A stretch of 64,000 nucleotides of DNA from CAYQQU01 sp964419545 (lineage in GTDB: Bacteria > Bacteroidota > Bacteroidia > Chitinophagales > Saprospiraceae): positions 22,849-86,848 of the forward strand of contig CAYQQU010000017.1 in NCBI GenBank assembly GCA_964419545.1, written 5' to 3'. Below are positions 53,221 to 62,408 of the stretch, piece by piece. The notes beneath the pieces are model-generated. The model was not told the DNA's origin. It saw only the letters and a list, made by a program, of their open reading frames with translations, and did not search any database. The position numbers and the translations under genes are program-made. The number at the start of each line of letters is the position of its first letter. The stretch's first letter is position 1.

Positions 53221-54384
53221 ATGAAAAAACCATACGCCATGGAAAATACCCGCAGCTTTTTAACAGACGTGTTGCGCAGGGCATCTTTAAGGGTTACAGG
53301 GGGGCTTTTTGTCCCGCTTCAATACTTCCGTGCAACAAGTCTGTTGTTTTTGATGGGGATGCTACTGCCCCTGCTTCCCGTTTTCGGGCAGTGTGATCAG
53401 GAGCTATCGGTTACCCTGAGCCCCGAAGCGCCGGGCGACGTCTATTGTGCCTACGATACGGTCAAGCTGAGCGCTCCCGAAGGTTTTGCCGGCTACCAAT
53501 GGTACTGGAACAGCAGCAGCGACACCACCGGCGGCAACCCGATCCCCGGCGCCGTAGCAGCGACCTATCTGGCGCCGGTCGCCGAATACGGCTTTGCTTA
53601 TTTCTACGTAGAAGCAGTTTATCAGGATACCTGCCAGGCGACTTCCCCGGCGGTGGTGATCGACTCGTGGGTGTTTTTGTCGCCCGCCATTGCACACGAC
53701 GCCGACACCGAGCTGTGTTTCGGCGATTCGGCTTTGATCGAAAATGCTTTCGGCGAATTCGCGGCTTACCAGTGGCTGCGCAACGGTGCGCCCCTACCCG
53801 GCGCCAACCAGTCTTTTTACTGGGTTACGGAGCCCGGCGTATATACCCTGGAAACATCGCCTGAACCTTGTCCGCTGCTCACCCTCTCCAGCGGCGTAGG
53901 CCCCGTTTTTACCCTTTCCGGGCCGGCGACGCCGGTGATCACCCAGCAGGGCAATCAACTAGTTGCCGATTCCGGGCCCTTCTTCCAGTGGGCCTTCGAA
54001 GGCATGGATATCCCCGGCGCCACCGAGGCGGCTTTTCAGCCCGAAGAAACGGGGAATTACACCGTGGCCGCTATCGATGAAAACGGGTGCACCGCCGTCT
54101 CGGAACCTTTCTTTTTTGAAGCGACCAGCCTGGAAACGCCCGATCCCGCCCGTACGTTCCGGCTGTTCCCCAACCCAGTAGGCCGCATGCTGTATGTGGT
54201 CAATCCCGGTTATTCGGACTATCGCCTTTTTCTCTACACCGCTTCGGGCCGGGAAGCGCTGCGGGCAGACGGAAGCGGCGGCGCCACTACCGCTTTTGAC
54301 CTCAGCAGCCTGGCGCCCGGCCAGTATTTCGCCCGCATTCAGGGGGCGGGGCGCACGCAGGTTTATCCGGTGGTAAAGCGGTAA
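53221..54384 (+). CDS. Secreted protein with T9SS sorting domain and Ig-like domains
   Basis: The 387-residue protein has a long N-terminus before the signal peptide (FLMGMLLPLLPVFGQ) and then about three Ig/PKD-like beta domains (FAGYQWYWNSSSDT, FAAYQWLRNGAPLP, FFQWAFEGMDIPGA). The last ~75 residues start FRLFPNPVGRMLYVVNP and end in GRTQVYPVVKR, a T9SS type A sorting signal. It is exported to the cell surface. The start at 53221 or at the Met at 53239 is uncertain. The binding partner is unknown. Confidence 0.8.
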   Translation: MKKPYAMENTRSFLTDVLRRASLRVTGGLFVPLQYFRATSLLFLMGMLLPLLPVFGQCDQELSVTLSPEAPGDVYCAYDTVKLSAPEGFAGYQWYWNSSSDTTGGNPIPGAVAATYLAPVAEYGFAYFYVEAVYQDTCQATSPAVVIDSWVFLSPAIAHDADTELCFGDSALIENAFGEFAAYQWLRNGAPLPGANQSFYWVTEPGVYTLETSPEPCPLLTLSSGVGPVFTLSGPATPVITQQGNQLVADSGPFFQWAFEGMDIPGATEAAFQPEETGNYTVAAIDENGCTAVSEPFFFEATSLETPDPARTFRLFPNPVGRMLYVVNPGYSDYRLFLYTASGREALRADGSGGATTAFDLSSLAPGQYFARIQGAGRTQVYPVVKR

Positions 54385-54400
54385 GGGGCTTTGGTAGTTA

Positions 54401-54562
54401 GAGCTTGTTTGGAGGTAGTCATTTTGGCTGCAAAACCCAGCTTTTGGAACCTCCCTGTGGCATTTTTCCGACCCGTAGCGCTGCTATGAGCCGGAAAAAT
54501 CCCTTCGGGAGAACCCAAAATCTGAGTTTTTCGCTTCAAAAGCACTACCTCCAAACAAGCTC
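54401..54562 (-). mobile_element. MITE copy 1, 162 bp, flanked by TTA duplication
   Basis: Perfect 19-bp terminal inverted repeats GAGCTTGTTTGGAGGTAGT lie at 54401-54419 and 54544-54562. The element is flanked by TTA at 54398-54400 and 54563-54565. The whole sequence is identical, as far as I can compare by eye, to the reverse complement of 62244-62405. No transposase is encoded. The interior is itself nearly palindromic. The 3-bp TTA/TAA duplications fit IS5-type transposases (inference). Confidence 0.85.
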
Positions 54563-54565
54563 TTA

Positions 54566-54670
54566 GTCTTTGGTCTTGGACAGTCGGTCTTCGGCGCCTC
54601 ATAAGAGCCAAAGACCAAAGACCAATACCCAAAGACCAATACCCAAAGACCAACCGCCAATACCCAAATT
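54566..54670. repeat. CCAAAGAC-type repeat tract with inverted copies
   Basis: GTCTTTGGTCTT (54566-54577) is inverted as AAGACCAAAGAC (54612-54623), and 14-bp units (ACCAATACCCAAAG) then repeat to about 54665. The tract lies between MITE copy 1 and the promoter of the GMC gene. A short related hairpin occurs at 46448-46478. It contains no gene that I can support. Confidence 0.6.
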
Positions 54671-54703
54671 TCGCTATTTTGGTCGCCACAAGCATTTATC
54701 CCC

Positions 54704-56299
54704 ATGGAAGTTTACGATTATATTATCGTGGGCGCCGGTTCGGCGGGTTGTGTGCTGGCGAATCGGCTGACGGAAGCCGGGGTCGGGAAGGTGCTATTGC
54801 TCGAAGCCGGCGGAAGCAATCGGCATCTCAAGATCCGGGTGCCGGCGGCTTTTCCCGAACTGTACAAAAAAGCCTGCGACTGGGCTTTTTATTCCGAGCC
54901 GGTAAGCCGCCTGTGCCGGCGGCGGTTGTACCAGCCCCGGGGCAAGGGTTTGGGCGGCAGCAGCAGCATCAACGCCATGATCTACGTACGCGGCCACCGC
55001 GCCGATTACGACGGCTGGGCGGCCCTGGGTAATCCCGGCTGGTCGTACGAGGCCGTACTTCCTTACTTTAAGCGATCGGAGCGCTGGCAGCTCGCTCCCG
55101 ATCCGTACCACGGCCAGGATGGCGAGTTGTGGGTGGGCTACGGCAATTACGTCCACCCTTTGACGAAGGCATTTCTGGCGGCCGCCCGCGAGTGTGGGTT
55201 TCCGGCCAATCCCGATTTCAACGGCGCCCGTCAGGAGGGCTTCGGTCTGTTTCAGGTGACGCAGCGCCGCGGCGCCCGCTGGAGCGCCGCCGATGCGTTT
55301 TTGGCGCCGGCCTTGTCGCGGCCCGACCTGAGGGTGGAAACCCATGCCCGGGCGCACCGCGTGATCTTTGACGGCCGGCGCGCCACGGGAGTAATTTTTG
55401 CGCAGCACGGCCAAAAAGTAACAGTAAAGGCGAGGCGCGAAGTCATCCTCGCCGCCGGCGCTTTTCAAAGCCCGCAGTTGCTGCTGCTCTCCGGCGTCGG
55501 CGATGCCGAAAAGCTGCGCAAAAAAGGCATTCGCCTGCGGCATCATCTGCCGGGAGTAGGGCGCAACCTGCAGGATCATCTTACTGCGCCGGTCACCTTC
55601 CGTTGCCGTCATCGCTTTACCCTCGATGCGGCCCGTCGTTTTCCGGTGCGGGGAGCCGCCCTGTTGCAATACCTGCTTTTCCGTCGCGGTCCTTTCGCCA
55701 GCAACGTCGCTGAGGCGGGCGGGTTCGTAAAAACGGAGCCTTCGCTGGCGGCGCCCGACCTACAGTTTCATTTCGGGCCGGTCTTCTTTCAGGATCACGG
55801 CTTTCATCCGCCGCCCGGCAACGGGTATTCGATCGGGCCGCAACTCCTCCTGCCGAAGAGCCGTGGGGAGGTGCGCCTGGCAAATAAGGACCCTGATGCC
55901 GCGCCGGTGATCGATCCCCGTCACCTCAGCGACCCGGAAGACCTGCAGAAGCTCATCACCGGCGTGCGCCTGGCCCAACGCTTGGGCATGGCCGGCGCAT
56001 TCGCCCGGCGCCGGATCGGCCCGCACCTGCCGGCTTCAACGCTGGAAAGAGAGGAAGATATCGCCGAGTTCATCCGGCGCAATGCCGAGATCCTTTATCA
56101 CCCGGTCGGAACCTGTAAGATGGGAACCGACCCGGAGGCCGTCGTCGACCCCTCCTTACGCGTGCACGGCCTGGCCGGCCTGCGCGTGGTCGACGCCTCC
56201 ATCATGCCCGTCATCGTACGGGGAAATACCAACGCCCCTACCTATATGATCGCAGAGAAAGGAGCCGAACAAATAATAGCCGACAGCCGGAAAAACTGA
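54704..56299 (+). CDS. GMC family oxidoreductase (choline-dehydrogenase-like)
   Basis: The 531-residue protein starts with the FAD motif YDYIIVGAGSAGCVLANRLT. It has the GMC signatures PRGKGLGGSSSINAMIYVRG and GAFQSPQLLLLSGVGDAEKL, and the C-terminal YHPVGTCKMG and GNTNAPTYMIAEKGAEQI. This is the choline-dehydrogenase/alcohol-oxidase branch, different from the GMC protein at 27534-29069. The likely substrate is an alcohol. It precedes a thioesterase (8 bp) and an FMO-like gene, so an alcohol or ketone catabolic unit is inferred. Confidence 0.92.
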   Translation: MEVYDYIIVGAGSAGCVLANRLTEAGVGKVLLLEAGGSNRHLKIRVPAAFPELYKKACDWAFYSEPVSRLCRRRLYQPRGKGLGGSSSINAMIYVRGHRADYDGWAALGNPGWSYEAVLPYFKRSERWQLAPDPYHGQDGELWVGYGNYVHPLTKAFLAAARECGFPANPDFNGARQEGFGLFQVTQRRGARWSAADAFLAPALSRPDLRVETHARAHRVIFDGRRATGVIFAQHGQKVTVKARREVILAAGAFQSPQLLLLSGVGDAEKLRKKGIRLRHHLPGVGRNLQDHLTAPVTFRCRHRFTLDAARRFPVRGAALLQYLLFRRGPFASNVAEAGGFVKTEPSLAAPDLQFHFGPVFFQDHGFHPPPGNGYSIGPQLLLPKSRGEVRLANKDPDAAPVIDPRHLSDPEDLQKLITGVRLAQRLGMAGAFARRRIGPHLPASTLEREEDIAEFIRRNAEILYHPVGTCKMGTDPEAVVDPSLRVHGLAGLRVVDASIMPVIVRGNTNAPTYMIAEKGAEQIIADSRKN

Positions 56300-56307
56300 A
56301 TAAAGAT

Positions 56308-56748
56308 ATGATAGCGCAACAATTATCGGAATTTCCCATTACCTTGGAAATTCCCGTACAATGGGCGGAGATGGACGCTGCCGGGCACGTCAACAACGTC
56401 ATTTACCTAAAATGGTTCGAAGCGGCCCGGGTCGCTTACGTGGACGAACTGGAAGTAGACGTGATCGACAACGACTTCGGCGCCGGTTTTATCCTCGCCC
56501 GGCAGGAGTGCAAGTACCTCCTGCCGCTGACCTACCCGGATACGGTAGTATGCGGCATCCGCACCGAGGAGATCCTGGAAGACCGGATGGTGATGCATTG
56601 CGAGATCTTCAGCCGCCGCCACGAGCGGCTGGCGGCGGTCGCCAGGGCTACCATGGTGACCTTCGATTACCGGCAGCGGCGCAAAGTACCGGTGCCCGCA
56701 GCGCTGCGGCAAAAGATCCGGAACCTGGAAAAAGAAAAAGCGGATTAA
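56308..56748 (+). CDS. Acyl-CoA thioesterase (4HBT hot-dog fold)
   Basis: The 146-residue protein has the 4-hydroxybenzoyl-CoA thioesterase pattern VQWAEMDAAGHVNNVIYLKW with the catalytic Asp in the EMD segment, and a second half ending in RQKIRNLEKEK. It hydrolyses an acyl-CoA thioester. It follows the GMC gene by 8 bp and precedes the FAD monooxygenase gene by 22 bp. The acyl chain is not known. Confidence 0.88.
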   Translation: MIAQQLSEFPITLEIPVQWAEMDAAGHVNNVIYLKWFEAARVAYVDELEVDVIDNDFGAGFILARQECKYLLPLTYPDTVVCGIRTEEILEDRMVMHCEIFSRRHERLAAVARATMVTFDYRQRRKVPVPAALRQKIRNLEKEKAD

Positions 56749-56770
56749 AAAAGCATCCAAACCCAAATGC

Positions 56771-57925
56771 ATGAAACCCGTACTCATCATCGGCGCGGGC
56801 CCGGCGGGGCTGGCCATGGCCGCCTGCCTGCAGCAGAAAGACATGCCGTACGTTTTATGGGAAAAAAGTGAGGCGCCCGGCGATTCCTGGCGCCGTCATT
56901 ACGATCGCCTGCACCTGCACACGGTCAAAGAACACTCGGCACTGCCGTACCTGCCCTTTGCCGAGGACGTCCCCCGTTATCCTTCCCGGGCGCAGGTGGT
57001 GGCCTACCTGGAGGAATACGCTCGTCATTTCGGGATCGAACCCCATTACGGCGAAGAAGCGGTAAGCATCCGCCGCGCGCCGGACGGCGGATGGGAAGTC
57101 CGGTCCCGCTCGGGGCGCGTTTTCCGGGGGCCGGCGGTGGTGTTGGGTACGGGCCTGAACCGCTGTCCGCACCGGCCGGCGCTTCCGGGTGAAGAGCAGT
57201 TCTCGGGGGAGATCCTGCACAGCCGTTCGTACAAGAACCCCGCGCCTTTTCGCGGCAAACGCGTCCTGGTGATCGGTATGGGCAATACCGGCGCGGAGAT
57301 CGCGCTCGACCTGTGCGAACAAGGGGTTTCGACGGCTATTTCCGTGCGCAGCGCCGTCAATATCGTGCCCCGTGATTTTTGGGGTCGTTCCACCCAGAAA
57401 ACAGCCCTGAAACTCGCCCGCCTGCCCCACTGGATGGTGGACGGAGTGGGCGTCTTACTGCGCAAGGTAATGGTCGGCAACCTGGAAAAGTACGGCATCC
57501 GGACCCCGGCCCTGCCGCCGTCCAGGCAATTGCGCCAAACGGGAAAGACCCCCGTGATCGATATCGGAACGGTAGCGCAGATCAAAGCGGGGCGAATCGA
57601 GGTGCTGCCGGGCATCCGGCAAGTGGAAGCCGACGGCGTCCGCTTTGAGAACGGGGAGCGGCGCGCCTTCGACGTGCTGCTGCTGGCGACCGGCTACCAA
57701 CCGGGGCTCGATTCCCTGCTCGGAGAAACGGAGGGATTGGTGGATCGCCACGGCGCTCCGCGCGAGCTCATCGGCGCGGGGCGTTTCGCCGGTCTTTATT
57801 TTCTGGGATTCGACAATTACTCGCCCGGCGGGATACTGGGGGTCATTCATCGGGATGCGCCGCGCGTCGCCGACCATTTACAACAACAATTGCCGGCCAA
57901 CGGCGGCCCGGCCGCTGCGGTATGA
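56771..57925 (+). CDS. FAD/NAD(P)-binding flavin monooxygenase-like protein
   Basis: The 384-residue protein has two dinucleotide-binding motifs: VLIIGAGPAGLAMAACL near the start for FAD and VLVIGMGNTGAEIALDL near residue 165 for NADPH. It also has the LLATGYQP motif of flavin-containing/Baeyer-Villiger-type monooxygenases. It may hydroxylate or oxidise a ketone or amine. It is the third gene of the GMC-thioesterase unit. The ATG has a favourable short leader. Confidence 0.9.
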   Translation: MKPVLIIGAGPAGLAMAACLQQKDMPYVLWEKSEAPGDSWRRHYDRLHLHTVKEHSALPYLPFAEDVPRYPSRAQVVAYLEEYARHFGIEPHYGEEAVSIRRAPDGGWEVRSRSGRVFRGPAVVLGTGLNRCPHRPALPGEEQFSGEILHSRSYKNPAPFRGKRVLVIGMGNTGAEIALDLCEQGVSTAISVRSAVNIVPRDFWGRSTQKTALKLARLPHWMVDGVGVLLRKVMVGNLEKYGIRTPALPPSRQLRQTGKTPVIDIGTVAQIKAGRIEVLPGIRQVEADGVRFENGERRAFDVLLLATGYQPGLDSLLGETEGLVDRHGAPRELIGAGRFAGLYFLGFDNYSPGGILGVIHRDAPRVADHLQQQLPANGGPAAAV

Positions 57926-57959
57926 GCGGCCGGCATTCGGGAAATTGCGGTTTTTGGGT

Positions 57960-57967
57960 TACCTTTG
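57960..57967 (+). promoter_or_regulatory. -7 promoter element of the OmpH-like gene
   Basis: TACCTTTG is a consensus TAnnTTTG box 19 bp before the ATG at 57986. It separates the OmpH-like gene from the flavin monooxygenase gene. Confidence 0.6.
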
Positions 57968-57985
57968 CCAAAAGTTTCAACTTAC

Positions 57986-58582
57986 ATGAATTTTCGCCAT
58001 CTGATTTTCCTCCTCACCGCGGTCATCGCTATCGGTTGTTCGCCGGCCGAGAAACCGGCCGGGGAGCCGGTAACTACTACCGAATACACGCCTCCTGCCG
58101 GGAGAAGCGGCGCCTATGTCGTATATATCAACGCCGATACGCTGCTGAGCCGGTATGATTATTTCCGGCGGGAGATGGAAAAACTCGAAGCCCGCGAAAA
58201 AGAAGTCAGCACCGACCTCAACCAGCGAAACCGGGCTCTGGAACAGGAATACCGCGGCATACAACAGAAGATACAGGAAGGCCTCCTGGCGCCCAATCAG
58301 ATCGCCAAAGAGGAACAGCGCCTGGCTTTGGCCCAGCAGAAATTGCTGGCCGAACGCGAACGGCTTTCCCAGGAACTGCTCGCTGAAACGGATAAGCTCA
58401 ACAAAGAACTGCGCAGTCGCCTCGATTCTTTGCTGAGGCGCCTCCAACAGGAAAACGGATACGATTTCGTATTGCAATACGGCCAGGGCTCCAACGTGCT
58501 GATGGTGAACGATTCACTGGATATTACCGGTCTGGTGCTTTCGGAACTGAACCGGGAAGAATCGTCGACCACCACCGATTGA
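57986..58582 (+). CDS. OmpH/Skp-like periplasmic chaperone lipoprotein
   Basis: The 198-residue protein has a lipoprotein signal (LLTAVIAIGC) and, after a Pro-rich linker, an OmpH/Skp domain: YVVYINADTLLSRYDYFRRE, a long coiled coil (residues ~65-150), and YDFVLQYGQGSNVLMVNDSLDIT. Skp-type chaperones guard outer-membrane proteins in the periplasm, but this one is probably lipid-anchored. In Bacteroidota OmpH genes often sit near bamA; that context is missing here. The ATG at 57986 follows a good -7 box. It is the last gene of the stretch before the large intergenic terminator. Confidence 0.88.
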   Translation: MNFRHLIFLLTAVIAIGCSPAEKPAGEPVTTTEYTPPAGRSGAYVVYINADTLLSRYDYFRREMEKLEAREKEVSTDLNQRNRALEQEYRGIQQKIQEGLLAPNQIAKEEQRLALAQQKLLAERERLSQELLAETDKLNKELRSRLDSLLRRLQQENGYDFVLQYGQGSNVLMVNDSLDITGLVLSELNREESSTTTD

Positions 58583-58603
58583 CGCAAGGCCTCCGGTTTA
58601 CAT

Positions 58604-58619
58604 CAACTGCCCGCAGTTG
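58604..58619. other. CAACTGC-CC-GCAGTTG palindrome
   Basis: This 16-bp hairpin-forming palindrome lies 21 bp after the OmpH-like stop codon. It may be part of the 3' structure of that mRNA. Confidence 0.45.
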
Positions 58620-58683
58620 AAATGTACTGCCCTCGCTACCGAACACGACAGTCCAGACTTCGCCCAGTCCTTGCGGTGCAACG

Positions 58684-58720
58684 CCCTCCGGATACTACCT
58701 CCCCGGAGGCCGGTTTTTTT
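58684..58720 (+). terminator. Intrinsic terminator downstream of the OmpH-like gene
   Basis: CCTCCGG pairs with CCGGAGG around an 11-base loop; the run CCGG and eight T follow. It ends the OmpH transcript well before the kinase gene. The rest of the 58583-58859 spacer shows no further gene. Confidence 0.8.
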
Positions 58721-58859
58721 TCCGATTGACCGAGAAACACACCTCGCTTACCGCTCAGTGAATTTAGAGCCGTGGGATGGGGGCGCGCCAAAGGCAAAGA
58801 ACCCTCGGGAAATAAGATGATTTGCCTCTGGGATGGGACTCGACTTTAAAGTAGAAATA

Positions 58860-61800
58860 ATGGGATCGATCAAGCGATTCGCGCGTCGCGTGCTGATGAA
58901 CGGGCTTTTTCTGAAGTGCAACGTCTCCTTGAGCGTGGTGCTGTGGGCTTTGCTTTTGCCGGCAATGCCGGTCGAGGCAGATGATCGCGATTCGCTGACG
59001 ACCCGGTACATCAATCAGGAACAAGGTTTTCCGGGGCGCGCCTGCAAACGCCCGGTGCAGGATGAACGCGGGTTTATATGGATGCCCGGCCGCGGGGGCC
59101 TGGTGCGGTATGACGGTCAGCGGTTTCACCAGATCACGCGCGCAGCCATGGGATTGTCCGGGATGGATCCCCTGAACGTCGAACGTGCGCCGGACGGCAA
59201 ACTTTGGGTGTTCCGGTCCGATCAGCGTTTTCTCAGGCAGGTGCTTGGGCGTTGGCATGAGATCAGGATCGTCGATCCGATCACTGAGGATATCCGGACG
59301 CTAAAGGCGTACTATCCCGACCTGCCTTTTCCGGAAGACGCCATTTACAATATACACCTATCTAAAAAACGGGCCTGGCTGGGCCTGCGGAACGGCGAGA
59401 TCTGGCTGCACGAAGGCGAGGGCTGGCGGCTTGTTTTTTCCAACGGCGGCGACTTTCCCGTCGGGCCGATGATAGAAGACGCCGTCGACCGCCTGTATTT
59501 TGCCGGCCCCAGGCGATTGATCATCCTACAGAAAAAAGGCGGTCAATGGGAAGCCCGGTCGGAACCTATTTCTTTCGTTATTAGGGAATTGGCGGTTTTC
59601 TCGCATGAGGGGGTCCTCCTGTATCAGGAACCTTGGCTCACCAATGGGTCGGTAAAGCCCACCATCTGGTTCCGGTCCAACCAGGGCCCGGTCGTCCCCT
59701 TGCAGATGGCGGAAGAAGAAATCCTGACACCGGTCAAAAGGGGGCCGGACAGCACCCTTTGGTTATTAGGGTTGAAAACGGAACAGCTGAGCTGTCTTCG
59801 CGTGCAGGAGGGCCAACTGGTGGTTGTCAAAAAGGTAAAGGTTCCGGGTAACCTGATCAAGGATATCATTCTTCATCAAAACTACTTCAGCCCGCAAAAC
59901 CAACTTTGGGTGTCCCGTTACGACGGTTACGCCGTCCTGGATTTTCAGTCGCTTCCATTCCAGACCCTGTTGGCCGGCGAGGGCTTCAGCACCCGGAGCA
60001 TCGGGCGGCTCGACTCCGTGCATTTTCTGGTCAATACCTACCGGGGGGTGGTCAGGCTGAACCGGAAGCGCGGGGATTATGAGCTGATTCCGACTGCTCA
60101 GAAAAATGTACCCTTCGGTCAGCAGATCACCGGGGAATACATCTGGATCGGCGGCCATAGTCCGCATCTCAGTACGCTCACCCGCGGAGAACTGAGCGAA
60201 GTACGGCGGGTACGGTTCAAGGAAGAACCATCGGGGAAGTTGCGCACGGAGGTCTTGCTGCCGTTCGCCGACGATCACGGAAAAATATGGGTCGGGTTGT
60301 CCGCCGGCCTGGGATTACATAAGCCGGGAGAAGACCACATCCGGCCTTTCAGCGGCTTTGGCGCCCATTCGGCCCTGAAATCCGCATTCGTCTATCAGTT
60401 TTTTCCCGAGGGTTCGGAAATCTTACTGGCCACCTCCCGCGGGATCTTTTTTTTGGACCCCGGGGAAGAACGCATCCTGCGCCATCTTCCGGGGCCGAAC
60501 GGGGGGGAAGTAAGTTTTATCTTTCAGGATCGCCGGGGCGCCGGTTGGGTATTGCAGCCTAATACCGGATTGTTTCGATGGCGTCGGGAAACCAAAGACT
60601 TCGAGAAAAAGGAGCTGTCGCCGGCGCCTTCCTTCAACAACCTGCACGCCATTTACGAAGATGGGGCGGGCCGGTTCTGGATGCCTAGCGACCAGGGGCT
60701 GATCTGCTATCATCCGGAATCGGGAAAGGTCAATTATTACACGAAGGAAGACGGGTTGGCGAATGACGAATTTAACCGGCACGCTCATTTGGAAGCCGAC
60801 GGCTACTTCTATTTCGGGGGGCTCAACGGCATTACTTTTTTCCGGCCGGAAGCGGCGCCGGCGGTGGTTCCCGTTCGCAAGGACATCCACCTCATCGGCG
60901 CCGTCCATATCAATCCCGGCAATGGCAAACAAGAAGACTGTCTGCGCGAACTGATCGCGGGGGAGACGCTGCGGCTGCCTTCCGGAGCGCGTGCTTTAAA
61001 CCTGGAATTTACGGTGCCGGATATGCGATCCTCCGGCTTTCAGTACGCCTATCAGATCGTGGGGTACGACCAGGAGAAGGCGCCGCTGGAGGACAACCGG
61101 GTGCGGCTGGCCCAGCTGCCGTACGGCAGGCAGGAGATCCGGATCTACGCGGAGAGCCGGTCGGGACCGCCCGTGTTCGGGGAAATGCGCATTGCCTACT
61201 ACCTGCCCCGGCCTTTCTATCTGCATCCGGTTTTCCTGGTGGTGCTGGCGGCGGGCCTGGCGGTGGTCGGCTACCGCATCAACCGCTGGCGACTCAATTC
61301 GGCGCTGCGGGAAAACCAGCGCCTGGAAGCCGAAGTAGCCCGCCGTACGGCCGAGCTGGTCAAAGCCCGGGAACAGGCCGAGCAGCAAAACCGGGAACTG
61401 AAACAGCTCAACCACACGAAAGACCGGCTGTTCGGCGTGATCGGCCACGAATTGAAAGGGCCGTTGCTCAGCCTTTCGGGTTTGTCCGAAAAAATGAACT
61501 ACCTGATCCGGATGGGCCGCTGGGCCGATATCGACCGCCTTTCCGACGCCCTGGATCGCCATGTCGGGCAAACCCAGCACCTGCTGCACAACCTGTTGCG
61601 CTGGGGGCAACTGCAGCTCGGTCAGCCCGACGGCCGCCCGGAAGCCGTGCGCCTGCTGCAGGAGGTGCGGATCCTAACCGCCGAGATCGCGCCGACGCTG
61701 CGCAAGAAAAAGCTGGAGGTAGAGGTCGACATCAACGCCGCCCACGTGGTGCGCTTCGATCCCGGGGCGCTCACGGTAGTATTGCGCAACCTGATCAACA

Positions 61801-62096
61801 ACGCCGCAAAATTCTCCCCGCCCGGCGGGAAGATCGCCATTTCCTCTGCCGCCCGCGGCGAACAGATCGAACTGGTGGTGCAGGATTACGGCTTCGGTAT
61901 GTCCGCCGATCAGGTCGCCGGACTTTTTGACGACACTACTTTTATCTCGACCACCGGCACTTCCGGCGAGCGCGGCTCGGGGCTAGGATTAAAGATCTGT
62001 AAAGAATTGGTGCGACTCAATCGCGGACGGATCGAAGCCGAAAGCCGACCGCGGCAGGGGACTACTATTCGGCTAACCATGCAGCAGGCCAGTTGA
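58860..62096 (+). CDS. Two-component sensor histidine kinase with periplasmic beta-propeller
   Basis: From ATG 58860 (MGSIKRFARRVL, a normal signal peptide; an alternative ATG is at 58833) the protein has 1078 residues. The periplasmic part (about residues 50-690) shows Reg_prop-type propeller strands (GFIWMPGRGGLVRYDGQRF; GRFWMPSDQGLICYHPESGK) and a Y_Y_Y-like domain. A membrane helix lies near residue 800, then a coiled coil. The phosphoacceptor is His863 (GVIGHELKGPLLSLSGL), followed by a HATPase domain with NLINNAAKFSPPGGKI, DYGFGM and GSGLGLKICKEL. It lacks the receiver and AraC parts of a hybrid kinase. A LytTR regulator lies 608 bp downstream. Confidence 0.92.
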   Translation: MGSIKRFARRVLMNGLFLKCNVSLSVVLWALLLPAMPVEADDRDSLTTRYINQEQGFPGRACKRPVQDERGFIWMPGRGGLVRYDGQRFHQITRAAMGLSGMDPLNVERAPDGKLWVFRSDQRFLRQVLGRWHEIRIVDPITEDIRTLKAYYPDLPFPEDAIYNIHLSKKRAWLGLRNGEIWLHEGEGWRLVFSNGGDFPVGPMIEDAVDRLYFAGPRRLIILQKKGGQWEARSEPISFVIRELAVFSHEGVLLYQEPWLTNGSVKPTIWFRSNQGPVVPLQMAEEEILTPVKRGPDSTLWLLGLKTEQLSCLRVQEGQLVVVKKVKVPGNLIKDIILHQNYFSPQNQLWVSRYDGYAVLDFQSLPFQTLLAGEGFSTRSIGRLDSVHFLVNTYRGVVRLNRKRGDYELIPTAQKNVPFGQQITGEYIWIGGHSPHLSTLTRGELSEVRRVRFKEEPSGKLRTEVLLPFADDHGKIWVGLSAGLGLHKPGEDHIRPFSGFGAHSALKSAFVYQFFPEGSEILLATSRGIFFLDPGEERILRHLPGPNGGEVSFIFQDRRGAGWVLQPNTGLFRWRRETKDFEKKELSPAPSFNNLHAIYEDGAGRFWMPSDQGLICYHPESGKVNYYTKEDGLANDEFNRHAHLEADGYFYFGGLNGITFFRPEAAPAVVPVRKDIHLIGAVHINPGNGKQEDCLRELIAGETLRLPSGARALNLEFTVPDMRSSGFQYAYQIVGYDQEKAPLEDNRVRLAQLPYGRQEIRIYAESRSGPPVFGEMRIAYYLPRPFYLHPVFLVVLAAGLAVVGYRINRWRLNSALRENQRLEAEVARRTAELVKAREQAEQQNRELKQLNHTKDRLFGVIGHELKGPLLSLSGLSEKMNYLIRMGRWADIDRLSDALDRHVGQTQHLLHNLLRWGQLQLGQPDGRPEAVRLLQEVRILTAEIAPTLRKKKLEVEVDINAAHVVRFDPGALTVVLRNLINNAAKFSPPGGKIAISSAARGEQIELVVQDYGFGMSADQVAGLFDDTTFISTTGTSGERGSGLGLKICKELVRLNRGRIEAESRPRQGTTIRLTMQQAS

Positions 62097-62243
62097 GCGC
62101 GAAAGCAGGAGTTAATTGCAAAAGCTACATTTTTGTGACATTTTGCCTATTATTGTATTCGAAAAAGTAACCAATCCGTAGCGATAACCGTCCTGAGTAT
62201 TCTGTATTATAAGGATTTCGGTGGATTGGGGCGAAAAGACTAA

Positions 62244-62405
62244 GAGCTTGTTTGGAGGTAGTGCTTTTGAAGCGAAAAACTCAGATTTTGGGTTCTCCCG
62301 AAGGGATTTTTCCGGCTCATAGCAGCGCTACGGGTCGGAAAAATGCCACAGGGAGGTTCCAAAAGCTGGGTTTTGCAGCCAAAATGACTACCTCCAAACA
62401 AGCTC
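62244..62405 (+). mobile_element. MITE copy 2, 162 bp, flanked by TAA duplication
   Basis: This copy has the same 19-bp terminal repeats and interior as 54401-54562 but in the opposite orientation, without a difference that I could see. It is flanked by TAA at 62241-62243 and 62406-62408. It lies between the histidine kinase and the LytTR regulator genes, next to palindromic element B. Confidence 0.85.
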
Positions 62406-62408
62406 TAA

